Positions 12,295-23,715 of a stretch of 64,000 nucleotides of DNA are shown piece after piece (position 1 is the first letter of the stretch; each line of letters begins with the position of its first letter). The DNA comes from Achatina immaculata (taxonomy: Eukaryota; Mollusca; Gastropoda; Stylommatophora; Achatinidae), in contig CM019701.1 in the NCBI GenBank assembly GCA_009760885.1, positions 17,212,975 to 17,276,974 of the forward strand, given 5' to 3'. The position numbers and the translations under genes were made by a program. Under the pieces are notes generated by a model. That model was not told where the DNA came from. It ran no database searches and saw nothing but the letters and a program-made list of their open reading frames with translations.

Positions 12295-12837
12295 TAATCT
12301 ACATTAATACTATACAAAAACATGAGAAATTGAATTATAATGTTGTTAAATAAAATTACATGATGTAGACTTATAATGCTACTATAAATAAAACATGATA
12401 AATAGAGTAACAAAGCTACTATACAAAAAAAAAAAACATGACAAGTAGAATAATAATGTTACTATACAAAGAAAAACATGACAAGCAGAATAATAATGTT
12501 ACTATTTTTTAAAAAACATCAGAAGTAGAATAATAATCTTACTATACAAAAACGTGAGAAGAAGATTAATAATGTCACTATACAAAAATGTGAGAAGAAA
12601 AATAATAATGTTACTATACAAAAACATGAGAAGAAAAATAAAAATGTTACTATAAAAAAACTTGAGAAGTAGAATAATAAAAAAAAATTTTTTAAATATG
12701 AGAAGAAGATTAATAATCTTACTATACAAAAACATGAGAAGAAGATTAATAATGTTACTATACAAAAATCATGAGAAGAAGATTAATAATGTTACTATAC
12801 AAAAAACGTGAGAAGAAAAATAATAATGTTACTATTT

Positions 12838-13146
12838 CAACATGTTGTTGGCAGAAATGCAGATAAAGCCATTGACAGCAATTATTGAGGAAAGACGCTG
12901 GCAATGGCTGGGACATGTGCTCCGAATGACTGACAACTCACTACCAAAAATAGCACTAAGATGGACACCATATGGGAACAGGAGTAAAGGTAGACCAAAA
13001 GAGACATAGAGAAGAACAACAGAAAGGATGTTGAGCAATGGAGGGCTCACCTGGGCAAGAGCAAATAAAAAGGCAAAGGACAGGCATTTGTAGAAAACCC
13101 TTGCGGAAGCCCCATGTGGCCTTAAGGTTCAGAGAGAGAGAGAGAT
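12838..13146 (+). mobile_element. RTE-like LINE, family A copy 2, 3' end
   Basis: About 310 bp match the 3' end of A1 from MLLAEMQ..PLT (4238) to the tail AAGGTTCAG(AG)n. Small deletions and a stop near 13010 break the frame. It lies within the AT-rich array. I saw no clear target-site duplication. Confidence 0.85.
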
Positions 13147-13266
13147 ATCATAAAAGAAACATGAGAAGTAGAATAATAATGTTACTATACCAAAAAAAAA
13201 CTTGACAAGTAGAATAATAATGTTACAATACCAAAAAAAAAACATGAGAAGTAGAATAATAATGTT

Positions 13267-15395
13267 CATCATCATCATCATCATCAGGTGCCGTGCTGAC
13301 TGGCGTTGGCTATTATGCTTCTCTAGAGTACCCGATCCTTCATGCAGGCCATCAGTTCAGTTGGTGATCTCCTCTCACACCATCCCATAAGACTGTCCAG
13401 TATCATTTCTCTTGGTCTTCCTCTTGATCTTCTTCCTTCTATTTTTCCTGTTGTTATAATATTTTCAATGCCCCCTCTTCTTATTGCATGTCCTATGAAA
13501 GTACATTGTCTCTCTCTTATCTTTTTGACAAGGTTTTTTTGTCTCTCCACCTCTTCTCATACATTCTTCATTAGTTATTTTTGCTGTCCTGGAGATTCGC
13601 AACATTCTTCTAATAAATCACATTTCTGCTGCTTTCAATGATTTTTGTGCAGACTTGCCTATTGTCCATGATTCAAGATAGGTTCAATATAGCATTTTAG
13701 GACTCGTTTTCTAACATTCATGGATAAAGATGTGTTAGCTAATATGTTTCTCATTCTCTGAAATGCAGTCTTTGCTTGGCCTATTCTGTTCCTAATTTCT
13801 GTTCTGCATTTCCCATCTGAAGTTATTACTGCTCCAAGGTATTTGAATTTATGCACCTGCTTTAGAATAGTTCCGTTTAATTTAATACTGCATGCTGGTG
13901 GATTCTGTTTCTTAGATATAACCATAGTCTCTGTCTTTTTGATGTTCAAAGTAAGGCATTTCTGTCCACTTTCTTTGGCGACTTTATCCAAGAGATTTTG
14001 CATGTCTTGTTGGTTCTCAGCTATCAGTACTGTGTCGTCAGCATACTGAAGGTTGTTAATATTGTATCCTCCAATTTGTATGCCTGGTTCTGTGATGATT
14101 GTTCTTAGAATATTCTCACTATACAGAGAAAAAAGGTCTGGAGATAGTACACATCCGTGTCGCACCCCTTGTTTTATTAGTTGATATTTTCCAATTCTAT
14201 TTTCAACTCGAACTGCTGCTTCTGTTGCCAGTATAGATGTTTTACAATCCTCAGGTCTTTGCCGTCTATATTGATGTCTTCAAGCATTTTAATAATTTCA
14301 TTATGTTTCACCTTGTCAAATGCCTTGGTGTAATCAATGAAGCATAAGTAGAGATCTTTCTGTACTTCTAAAGCTCTTTCTGTTAGTGTTCGTAAAGCAT
14401 AAATGGCATTGTGTGTTCCCTTTCCTTCAACAAATCCAAATTGTTCATCTGCTATTTCCATTTTTATCTTTTTCCTTGTTCTTCTCATAATTATTCTCAG
14501 AAGTAGCTTCATTATGTGACATGAGAGGCTGATAGCCCGGTGGTCATCACATTCCTTTGCACCTGGTTTCTTTGGTAGTGCTATAAACGTGGATTTAATC
14601 AGGTCACTGGGCATATAACCACTGTTGTAAATGTCATTCAGTAACTTGGTTATTATTTTTATTCCTGTCTCCTCTAGTGCCTCTATTTCTTCTACTGTTA
14701 TATTATCAGGCCCAGTCGCTTTTCCTTTCTTCATGTGTTTGATGGCATCTATGATTTCATCTTCAAGTATTGGTGGTCCATCACAGTTTTCAGTATCTGG
14801 TGTTAATTCTGGTCTTTCTCCTCCATATAGCTCACCAATATACTCTGTCCACCTGTCCACAATGTCTTCTTTTCCCATTCAGTTTGATGTTTCTCACTTT
14901 TCTGCCTGCTTTCTTTAGCTTTATTCTAACTTTTCCACAGAGTGGATCATGGTCACTATTGCAGTCAGCTCCTGGCATGGTTTTTGTTGTCAATAATGCA
15001 TTGCGGAATCGTTTGTTGATTAATATGTAGTCTATCTGGTTAAATGTCTTTTTGTCTGGGCTGCACCACGTTGCCAGTCTTCGAGGATGTTGTTTAAACC
15101 AGGTGTTTCCTACAATCATGCTGTGTATTCTTGCCCATTCAATTAATTTCTAACCTCTGTCATTCCTCTCCCCCAGTCCATAGTCACCAATGATGTCTGA
15201 AGTTCTTCCTTTACCAACTTTGGCATTAAAATCTCCCATGACTATAGTAACTTCATGTGACTTTGTGTGTTTTAGTGCTGTCTCTATGTCATTATAAAAT
15301 ATCTGTACATCTTCTTCAGAACTTTCAGATGTTGGAGCGTACACTTGTATAATATTTATGTTTATTGGTTGTCCTTTCAGTTGGGCTAGCAGGGC
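13267..15395 (-). mobile_element. RTE-like LINE, family C copy 1
   Basis: This is flanked by TAATAATGTT at 13257-13266 and 15396-15405 and ends 3' in a (GAT)n tail (CATCATCATC on the strand shown). Reading on the minus strand, from about 15395 down, it holds the end of the endonuclease domain (VMGDFNAKVGKG near 15240; NQIDYILINKRF and CNSDHDPL at 14950-15060). A linker and the RT follow: GKATGPDNITVEEIEAL at about 14700, FIDYTKAFDKVKHNEI at about 14340, [20 protein letters not shown] at 14165 and [12 protein letters not shown] at about 14030. The C-terminal part is at 13323-13550. Frames change several times, so it is a decayed copy. It is truncated within the endonuclease. Confidence 0.88.
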
Positions 15396-15559
15396 TAATA
15401 ATGTTACTATACCAAAAAAAAACTTCAGAATTTGAATAATAATGTTACTACACAAAAACATGACAAGTAGAATAACAATGTTACTATACCATAAAAAACA
15501 TGACAAGCAGAATAATAATGTTACTAAATAACACAAGAAGAGACTGATAATATTGTTAA

Positions 15560-15790
15560 TGTCATCTATGGTTAGAAACAAAGGAAACAAAAAATATACA
15601 TATAGAATATAAAAAGTGAATATAAGAAAATATGTATAAACTAGGAAGAAAGTAGGAACAGCTTTATTATTTAACGATAACAAACTTGTAACGTTTCGGC
15701 GCAAGCCTTTATCAAACAAAAACAAACAGGATGAAGAATTAGAGAGTAGAGACAAAATATGGATTACATTAAACTCATTCATTCACTCAT
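15560..15790 (-). repeat. Terminal-type repeat with hammerhead-like core
   Basis: The minus strand reads TTTGATAAAGGCTTGCGCCG followed by AAACGTTACAAG. The same approximately 200-bp sequence occurs in the opposite orientation at 20395-20620, with matching flanks (AATTCTTCATCCTGTTTGTT on one side, TAAAGCTGTTCC on the other). Such CTGATGAAGGC-stem-GCCGAAACG blocks resemble the hammerhead-ribozyme-bearing terminal repeats described for Penelope-like elements. Here the core is degenerate. Confidence 0.55.
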
Positions 15791-15799
15791 TTGCATGTC

Positions 15800-18700
15800 T
15801 CCTGAGGAACTTTGCCTCCCTAACAGCACTCCTGTAGGCCTCTCAGTAGTGACCAAGATGGCCTGCTGGTGATGCATCCATTTGCTGATCATCAACGATG
15901 TCCTGCAGCCATCTTCACCTTGGTCTTCCTCTCTTTCTTTTTCAAATTATCTATCCTTCCAAGATGGTTTTCTCTAGATTATCATGATATTTAATGTGTC
16001 TAAGATATTTAAGTTTTCTCTCCTTAATCCTCTTTACTAGCCAGGCTTCGTCAATATTAACTTCTTGTAGTATGGATATATTTGTTATTTTGTGTGTCTA
16101 TGATATTTGAAGAACTCTTATGTAGCATTTACATTCAAAGTCATTTATGTGTTTCTCAGCTGTTTTGTTAAGTGTCCACGTCTCACAGGCATACATTGCG
16201 ATGGAAAGATGCACGCCCTTAAAAATCTTATTTTTGTAGTTCTGTCTGTTCCTCTCCACAGATTCTTTAGTTGTTTTACTTTCTGAAGAACAATAGATGT
16301 CCTCCTTTTAATTTCCCTCAGTGTATCTCCATTATTAGTTAGTAGTGATCCAAGATATTCAATACTCTCCACTTCCAGTTTTTCCTCATTGATACATATT
16401 TCATCTGCCTTGTTTGTTTTGTCAGCTGTCATCAATTTAGTTTTCTTCACATTAAGATAGAGGTTTTGCTCTTCACTATCCTTACGGACTGACATAATTA
16501 GTTTTTCCATTCCTTTTTGTGTTGTGGATGGTAATAGTGTGTCATCAACATATATAATCTCTGGTATTTCATAACTTCAAATTGTTATGGCATCATAATA
16601 TTATTTGTCTACATCTTCTCTAACATTCCTCATTATATTTTCAGTATATAAATTAAATAAGTAAGGTGACAATATACACCCCTGACAGACCCCATGTTTT
16701 TTGTCAAACCAAGTTGTTGTTTCACCATTTATTCTAACTGCTGTTTGTTGGTCTAGATACAGCAGTGATGTTAATTGAATCACATGTGTTGGAAATCTCA
16801 TTTTTTCTATTATTTCCAAAAGGTTCTGGTGTTGTACAAAATCATATGCCTTTGAGTAGTCTATAAAGCCTAAATATAGATTCACATTAAACTCTGCATT
16901 TCTCTATTATTAATCTTAGATTGAATACATGATCTCTTGATCCTCTTCCTTGCCTGAAACCAGCTTCGACCATATTGATTTATTTTTCTATCTTCTTACG
17001 AAGTCTACCCATTATGAATTTTAACAGAATTTTACTGGCATGACTAATCAGGGCAACAATTTTGTAGTTTGTGCATAATTTCAAGTTACTCTTTTTGGCA
17101 GTAGTATGAATACAGTTCTTTTCCATTCTTTTGGCCGAATACCTGAATGCCATATTTTTTTACATAGTGCATGATAGATTATTGCACATTCCTTTCCTCC
17201 TGCTTTAATAAATTCAGCTGTTATCTCATCACATCCTGGTGATTTACCATTTTTCAGATCCTTTATTGCCCATAAAACTTCTTCTATTGTCGGTTCAGGT
17301 TCTTTCTGCTCCAATAATAATTCATACTGTTGATTTCTGCTTTCACAGTCAGTTGTTTCATGCATTCCTCTGCAATATTCCTTCCATGTTTCTAGAATTT
17401 CTCTGTCTCTGTCAGGGTATTCCCCATCTTGTCACAAATTACATTTAGCTTGGTTGTGATATTTCTCATCAATGTCTTCATTTCTTTAAACATTTCACTA
17501 TCTCTTCCACACTTCTGATGTTCTTCTATTCTTTCACAACAATCTTGTATGTACTGTTTTTTGTCTTTTCTTATGTTTCTTCATAATTCTTTTGTTAAAG
17601 TTTTATATTTCTCTTTGTTGTTGTTTGTCACTTTCCATTGTGCCATTTCTCTATATTGTTTTATCAGTTCTAGTGTGCCTGCTGTAATCCATCCATTCTT
17701 TTGTGTTTTCATTACTGGAACCATGTCTTTAGCTGTTGTTATTAAGATATCTCTGGCCTGTGTAGCCAAATCATCTGGTGTCATCTACTCCTGTACAGCC
17801 ATCAGGATTTCAAAATGGTTCTTCACTTCTATACCATATTGTTCTGGTATTTTTATAAGATCAAAGTGGAGTGGTCTTGATCCTGCAACTGTCTTTTTTA
17901 TCTTTATCTTCATGTCTGCTATTAATAACTCATGATCCGTGTCTCAATCAGCACCTGGTAAAGGTTTTGCTGATGTTATACTTGACCTCCACCTTCTTTG
18001 CACTAAAATGTAATCTATTTGATTCTTGGTTTTCCATCAGGTGATGTCATGTGTAAAGTCTTCTTGGATGTTGTTTAAAAAGAATGTTAGCTTTCATTAG
18101 CTCATTTTCTATGCAAAATGCCACTAGATTGTCACATTTCTATGTCCTATGCTAAATTTCCCTACAACATGTCCTTCATCTTCTGTTCTTTCTGTACCAA
18201 TCTTTGCATTAAAATCCCCCATTATTAATACAATATCATTTTTCAGCACCTGGTCTATTGTCATTTGCAATGTGTTATAAGTCTTCTACTTCCTCTTCTT
18301 TTGCTGCTGATGTAGGTGCATATATCTGGATAATTGTTACATTTCTAGGGGTGCCCTTAAGTCTGATTGTGAGGATTCTATCACTTACTGGATTGTAACC
18401 TAGTAATGCTTTTGGTGTTGATTTCTCCAAGCAAAAACCCATTCCATTCTTTCCTCCTAATTCTCCACCATTCTCGCTCTTGAAGTGTCCTCATCCTTTC
18501 CATCGATGTTTGCAGATTCCCAAAATATGTATCCCCGTTCTTATCATCTCATCACTTACTATTTGATACCTCCCTTCATACATACTTCTTACATTCCATA
18601 TTCTAGTCTTATTTTTCTTTTTAGTTTGACGCAGGGGTTTTCCTTAGTAACACCGTCATGATTTTGTCCGTCATCACAATTATTAGTACTGACCTCTGTC

Positions 18701-18840
18701 TCACACTCTTCCCCAGTGTTAAAGTTAGATCTGTCTGGCCTGGGGGCCTCGCCACCAGATCTTTTTCCTATCTGACTTTCCATGTTGTTGTTTGGGTTTC
18801 TTGGTATATTTCCAGAAGATAGTTTACCATTGTTTTCCTT
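15800..18840 (-). mobile_element. Decayed RTE-like LINE, family D
   Basis: A long minus-strand LINE relic. Its RT pieces are NGKSPGCDEITAEFIKAGG (about 17230), FIDYSKAYDFVQHQNLLEI (about 16860), GVCQGCILSPYLFNLYTENI (about 16680) and a thumb region (NVKKTKLMTADKTN, VESIEYLGSLLTNNGDTL) at 16145-16510. The 5' part at 17940-18560 corresponds to the endonuclease, with a GDFNAKIG-like box near 18210. A short frame at 18589-18783 precedes it. Many frameshifts and stops are present. The left half of the coding sequence is closest in layout to family C, but the protein text is different. Confidence 0.75.
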
Positions 18841-18938
18841 CTGGGCAGTGACTGTACTAGTCAGTGATCGTAGCCATTGTCCCTACATTGAGATCATCTG
18901 CCTACCATCATAGAAAGGTGACCATAACCAACATTATC

Positions 18939-20266
18939 GCTGTTGGCGAGATTCTTCAGCTGCCGTGTGTGGAGCGGTGCTCCTCCCGGCCAATGAAGAA
19001 AGGTGCAAATGGGGTTGCCGCGCAGCATCACTGCGGAAAAGGTGGTAGAAAGGATAAAGCGAAGCAAACAGTCAAATCACGGCACCTCTGGTCTGGAGGT
19101 CGGCCACGTCCTGAGTGCAGTCATATCGGGTGAAATGCATGAACCGGCTTGTCCCAGAGGTTAAGACACTGCTGGCGAGACTCTTCGGATGCCGCGCGTG
19201 GAGTGAAGCTCCTCCGGGTCAAGGAAGAAAATGCGGAAAAGAAATAAAGGTTGATGTGAGGTGCCGATGTGAAAAGGTGGTGGAAAGGATAAAGTGAAGT
19301 TTAATCGGTATGTCCAGTAGTATCGCTGCGAGAGCTATACATACCACGGCACCTCTGCTCTAGAGGCCGGCCACGTCCGAAATACACCTACACTGGTGAA
19401 ATATGCCTAAACCGGCACACACCAGGGGTGGAACCTGATGGCTAGACATGTCATGCCACCTCCGATGTAGAGGTCGGTTACGCCTGATATACACCCATAC
19501 TGGTGAATTTTGCCTAAACCGGCTCACACCAGGGGTGAATCTTGAAGGCTATGCATGTCACAGTACCTCTGCTCTAGAGTTCGGTCACGTCCCAAATACG
19601 CCCATACTGGGATAAGATGCCTAAACCGGCTCAACCCAGGGGTAAAAGTCACTAGTGGCGAGAATTCGTCCTCCTGGACAAAAGCTCCGTCCTGGTCACA
19701 ACTAGGAAGGGTAGCGGCCACGACCGCAAAATGCTGAAGTCGGAGACACTGGACCAGGGCAGTCTAGATAGGCAACCACCTCTCACCCGGCGGGGATGTT
19801 TGTGTATCCTAATCACGCTGAAGTTTTCCGGTGAGAAAGTCCAACTCTGGACTGGATGGGCAACCACCTCTCACCCGGCGGTGATACACGGGTATCTCAA
19901 AGCACGTCGAGGTTTTCCGGTGAGAAGGTCCAACTCTGGCCTGGGTGGGCTACCGCCTCTCACCCAGCGGGGATATACTGATATCCTAAACACGTCGAGG
20001 TCTTCCTGTGAGAAAGTCCAACTCTAGACTAAACTGGTGCAACGAAAACCACGGTGTCACGCAATCCGCTTCAGAGACCCACCAAGAATACAGGCTAAAG
20101 CCCTGCGATACTCTGAACCCCTTGTGGTCCTCTCGTGGATCTCATGTGGTCCTTTCGGGGACCACAGGAGACCACGGGACCAAACGAGGACCACGTGTGT
20201 AAATTCAGTACGATCACAGTGCGGTTTTGGTGGTAGAAGCGAACGAAGAAGAAGAAGAAGAAGAAG
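18939..20266 (+). mobile_element. Unclassified non-autonomous retroelement, family X copy 1
   Basis: A 1328-bp GC-richer insertion flanked by an exact 12-bp duplication ACCAACATTATC (18927-18938 and 20267-20278). It starts GCTGTTGGCGAGATTCTTCA and ends GGTAGAAGCGAAC(GAA)n. No ORF of note is present. Inside are three tandem modules: a roughly 240-bp duplication of the 5' part (18939 and 19172 onward), three copies of about 105 bp containing CCTAAACCGGCTCACACCAG (19350-19650), and three copies of about 89 bp with CTCACCCGGCGG and TTTTCCGGTGAGAAAGTCCA (19780-20030). The minus-strand copy at 48421-49469 shares both ends. Retrotransposition is inferred from the tail and duplication. The mobilising LINE is unknown. 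Confidence 0.8.
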
Positions 20267-20316
20267 ACCAACATTATCTGTCGGCTGCTCTCCCATTTCA
20301 TCCAACACCTGCTCCC

Positions 20317-20367
20317 AAGTGTGTATCCAGGAACATAAGCAATTTTATACTCCTGGATACACACAAG
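20317..20367. repeat. Perfect 14-bp hairpin
   Basis: GTGTGTATCCAGGA and its complement TCCTGGATACACAC are separated by about 18 bases. It lies just outside the 3' target-site duplication of X copy 1, in the sequence X inserted into. Confidence 0.75.
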
Positions 20368-20394
20368 TTGTTTTTGTGGCTTTATAAGAATTGA

Positions 20395-20620
20395 GATATG
20401 TTTTCATTCCGTTACTATTTTTCGTTCATTTTCTCATTGATTTTTTTCATTTTTTGTTAAATCGCTTACATTAGTTCGATGAAATCCATACTTTGTCTCT
20501 TCCCTCTAATTCTTCATCCTGTTTGTTTGATAAAGGCTCGCGCTGAAACATTACAAGTTTATTAATAATAAAGCTGTTCCAACTTTCTTCTTACTTTATA
20601 CATTTTGGTATCGCAACTTT
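20395..20620 (+). repeat. Terminal-type repeat, inverted partner of 15560-15790
   Basis: It carries GTTTGATAAAGGCTCGCGCT then GAAACATTACAAG, and AATAATAAAGCTGTTCCAAC, matching the reverse complement of 15560-15790. The two copies point away from each other around LINE D and X copy 1. Confidence 0.55.
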
Positions 20621-20735
20621 ACTGCAGTGCTTTGTGTTGTACGACTATACACTAATTATTTGTGTGATAATAAGAAAATATGGGACAGAGGACAGGGAAC
20701 AAAGTTAGAAGTGAACATTTGTTTTAAATACTCAC

Positions 20736-20923
20736 AGCAAAAGTGTTTTAATTTGTTGATGTGTACTCTGCTGCTGATGATGATGATGCTGATAATATGG
20801 AGGCGTCGATCGCAACAGCTGCAACTGCTGACGCTGGCGTGGTTGATGGTGACTGTGTGGATCGACCTGCTGCTGCTGTGAATTAGATGGTTCATCTTCT
20901 GCAGTTTTAAACCCCGAATCCAT
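20736..20923 (-). CDS. Possible first coding exon, Gln/His-rich protein
   Basis: I do not recognise this protein. From the ATG at 20921-20923 the minus strand codes MDSGFKTAEDEPSNSQQQQ, then a Gln/His/Ser-rich stretch with QQLQLL and YYQHHHHQQQ, 62 codons in all. The frame ends at a stop that overlaps a perfect 5' splice site, GCT|GTGAGT, at 20736/20735. This suggests a real exon that continues in a downstream exon at lower coordinates, which I could not find. Base composition is clearly more GC-rich than its AT-rich surroundings. Gln/His-rich starts occur in many animal transcription factors, but no function is assigned. The alternative is a chance frame in a CAG/CAT-rich tract. Confidence 0.35.
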
Positions 20924-21009
20924 GTCAATTATCCAACATGATCGTTCACTGCACGAACACTTCCACGCACGTCTTTACACAGGAAAGAGTCTTCATATGA
21001 AACAAAAGT

Positions 21010-21195
21010 GCACTACAACTGTAGGGTAAATCATGACTTACCGGTGACACAACAACTGTAGGATAAATCATGACTTCACCGGTGACACACCTGTAGGGTA
21101 AATCATGACTTCACCGGTGACACAACAAATGTAGGATAAATCATGACTTCACCGGTGACACAACAAGTGTAGGATAAATCATGACTTCATGGATG
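21010..21195. repeat. Minisatellite, 38-bp unit, about 5 copies
   Basis: The unit contains CTGTAGGATAAATCATGACT and TCACCGGTGACACAA. Confidence 0.9.
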
Positions 21196-21374
21196 TCGCA
21201 ATTAATACCAAACTCTTTTTGCATTTTAATCCCAGTAAAAACACGCCACACATGATATCTAGAACAGTTCCACATTTCTGTAATGGGATGTTCTATTATA
21301 CAGCATTTTAATCACGGTAATTCTCTAAGCAGCATTTTAATCACATTACTATATATATATATATATATATATAT

Positions 21375-23660
21375 ATGAACCTTAAATGCCCAAGGCATAT
21401 GGGGCTTCCGCCAGGGTTTTCCACAAATGCATGTCTTTGCCTTTTTTTCCACTCTTGACTAAGTGAGCCCTCTATTGCTCAACATCCTCGTGTCTTTTTT
21501 GGTCTACCCTTACTTCTGTTCCCCTGTGGTGTCCATCTTAGTGCTATTTTTGGTAGTGAGTTGTCAGTCATTCGGAGCACATGTCCCAACCATCGCCAGC
21601 GTCTTTCCTCAATAATTGCTGTCAGTGGTTTCATCTGCATTTCTGCCAACAAGATGTTATTTCTTATGGTGTTTGGCCAAAATAGTTTTCTAACTCTTCA
21701 TAAACATTTAGTCTGGAAAGAATTCAACTTGTTTTCTATGGTTTTGGTGATTTTCCAACATTCACTTCCATAGAGTAGTACATAGTACACTTAGAACATT
21801 ACTCTTAAATATCCTGATTTTCGTATTCATGCTTAGTTTTTTGTTTTTTTTTTTTACATTTCCATATAGTCTGCAGCTGCAAAAGCCTGGTTTTGTTCTA
21901 GTAAGTCTCCTGTTGATGTCCTCTGTGCTGTCTCCATTTTCTACTACTCTACTGCCAAGATATACAAATTCATTGACCTCCTCCACTTACTTGCTATCTA
22001 CTCTAAGTACATTTCTGTTGTTCACATTTTGCTTCATTAACTTTGTCTTTCCTACGTTGATCTTTAGTCCTATATTGTTTGCATTCTGAGTTAGCTTGTT
22101 TATTTTATCTTGCATATCTTTGTGGCTGCTTGATAATAGACAAATGTCGTCCGCAAAGTCAAGGGTTCATCGTAATCCTCTGCGTTTGTCTGAAATAATG
22201 TTGGTGATAGTACACAACCCTTCTTCACTCCTGTTTGTACCCTAAAGCTGCTGGAGGTATATTCTCAACAGATCACTTTCCATTTAAAACCCTCGTATAG
22301 GGATTTGATGACATTCACTATCTTATGTGGGAGGCCATGCCATCTTAAAATTTTCCACAGTGCATCTCTGTTGACACTATCAAAGGCTTTCTCAAAATCT
22401 ATAACCAGTGCATATGTTGTGCTATTTGCCAGCTCTAATATTTGCCTGGGGACCGGCTAGCAACCGAATAGTCCAGGGTTCATTCAGCTGAGCGAGATTC
22501 CCGACAATACGGCCCCGAGGTCGACCCAGCCTCGTAAAATTGGTACCAGAGAAAACCTGGGAAGGAAAGGCAGCGAGGAAAGGAACTAGCCACCTTACCT
22601 CATACGCTGATGGCCCTGCATAATGAGGTCTCCAACGCTTCATCCCCTACGGCATTTACTATGGGACTATCTATCTTTAATATTTGTCGAAGTACAAATA
22701 TGTGGTCTATGCATGATCTTCCTTTTCTAAATCTTGCCCGCTCTTTCTGAAGTTTTCCCTCTAGTGCTGGTACAATTCTGTTGATGATTATTCGGCAAAA
22801 TACTTTACTGGTGAGTGGCAAGAGAGTAATGCCTCTTCAGTTCCCGCAATCTCTGAGGTCACCCTTCTTTGGTAGTTTTACTATAAGCCCAGCTTTCCAC
22901 TCCTCTGGAGCTTTTTCTACATCCCAAATTTGTTGTAGTATCCGACAGAGTTGTTTTGGTGTTTCTGTTTCTTCTGCTTTCAACATCTCCAAAATCATCT
23001 TCACTTAGTGCCCATTCTAATTTTAGCTTCTTTATTGCCTCCTTTACTTCACTTATTGTTATTGGTCCTGTATTGATATTTAGTTCTGTTTTTGCTTCAG
23101 GTATGTCTATTGTTTGTGCTGCTTGTGTTCTGTTTAGTAGGGTGTTAAAGTGTCTGTGTCTGTTCCCCCCCCCCCCCCCCGTCTTTCAATTTTTTTTCTT
23201 TCTCCACTGACCAGTTGTCCCTTGTGTGTCCTTACTGCACTCTCACATCTTGTGCTGAAGTTACCAATCTGTTTTGTGATTTTGTATATGGTTTTCATGT
23301 CATTTGCATATGCCGCTTTCTCTGCTGCTTCTACTAAGTTGTCATAATATTGACGTTTATCTTGATGGCATGATTCCTTCACTTCTTTGTCTTTTTGTGT
23401 ATAATTACTTAAAACTTGTTCTTTTAGCCTTTGTGATTTGGTGTTCAGTAATTTTTTTTTTACTTCCTTTCTTTGCTCTATCTTTTCCCATGTGGTCGTG
23501 CTTATCCATTCCTCTTTTCTCCGTTTCCGATATCCCATCACCTCTTGCTGTTTCCTGTAATGTTTCATTGAACTCTAGTATAGACATTTCTGCTTCGTCT
23601 TGTAAGACACTCAAGCGGTTCTTAAGTACTATTGAGAATTCATTCCTTGTTAGCTGATCT
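21375..23660 (-). mobile_element. RTE-like LINE, family A copy 3, carrying a SINE
   Basis: The reverse complement follows A1 from its linker (EFNETLQETA near 23560) to its 3' end (CTTAAGGTTCAT at 21375). The (GA)n tail is replaced by (AT)n. Frames are open only in short pieces, for example 23134-23568 and 21762-21986. The coding region is interrupted at 22445-22677 by a 233-bp SINE with a 9-bp duplication, and a C-run (23167-23180) replaces part of the RERWREHFNT region. It is an old, inactive copy. Confidence 0.85.
22445..22677 (+). mobile_element. SINE inserted into LINE A3
   Basis: The 233-bp insert is flanked by TAATATTTG (22436-22444 and 22678-22686), and the interruption is clean when compared with A1 at about 3398. 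It starts CCTGGGGACCGGCTAGCAAC and has a B-box-like GGGTTCATTC near 22478. It continues to GGGAAGGAAAGGCAGCGAGG (22558-22577) and ends in a TATC-type tail. The GGGAAGGAAAGGCAGC segment is shared with the SINE head at 30386-30512 and with the 19-bp minisatellite next to that one. A tRNA-derived SINE is inferred; the parent tRNA is not clear. Confidence 0.75.
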
Positions 23661-23715
23661 AATCATAACATTATATTAAACAGCACTTTAATCATAGTAC
23701 TTTGCTATGCTGCAT

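Larger units (their letters stand above)
9030..15545. repeat. AT-rich minisatellite split by four LINE insertions
   Basis: A degenerate unit of about 37 bp (AGAATAATAATGTTACTATA then CAAAAACATGAGAAGT) is present at 9030-9305, 11263-11467, 12295-12837, 13147-13266 and 15396-15545. LINE copies B1, B2, A2 and C1 fill the gaps. The duplications flanking B2 (TAATCTACATT) and C1 (TAATAATGTT) are array sequence. The simplest reading is one original array of roughly 1.2 kb later opened by four separate insertions. Confidence 0.85.
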
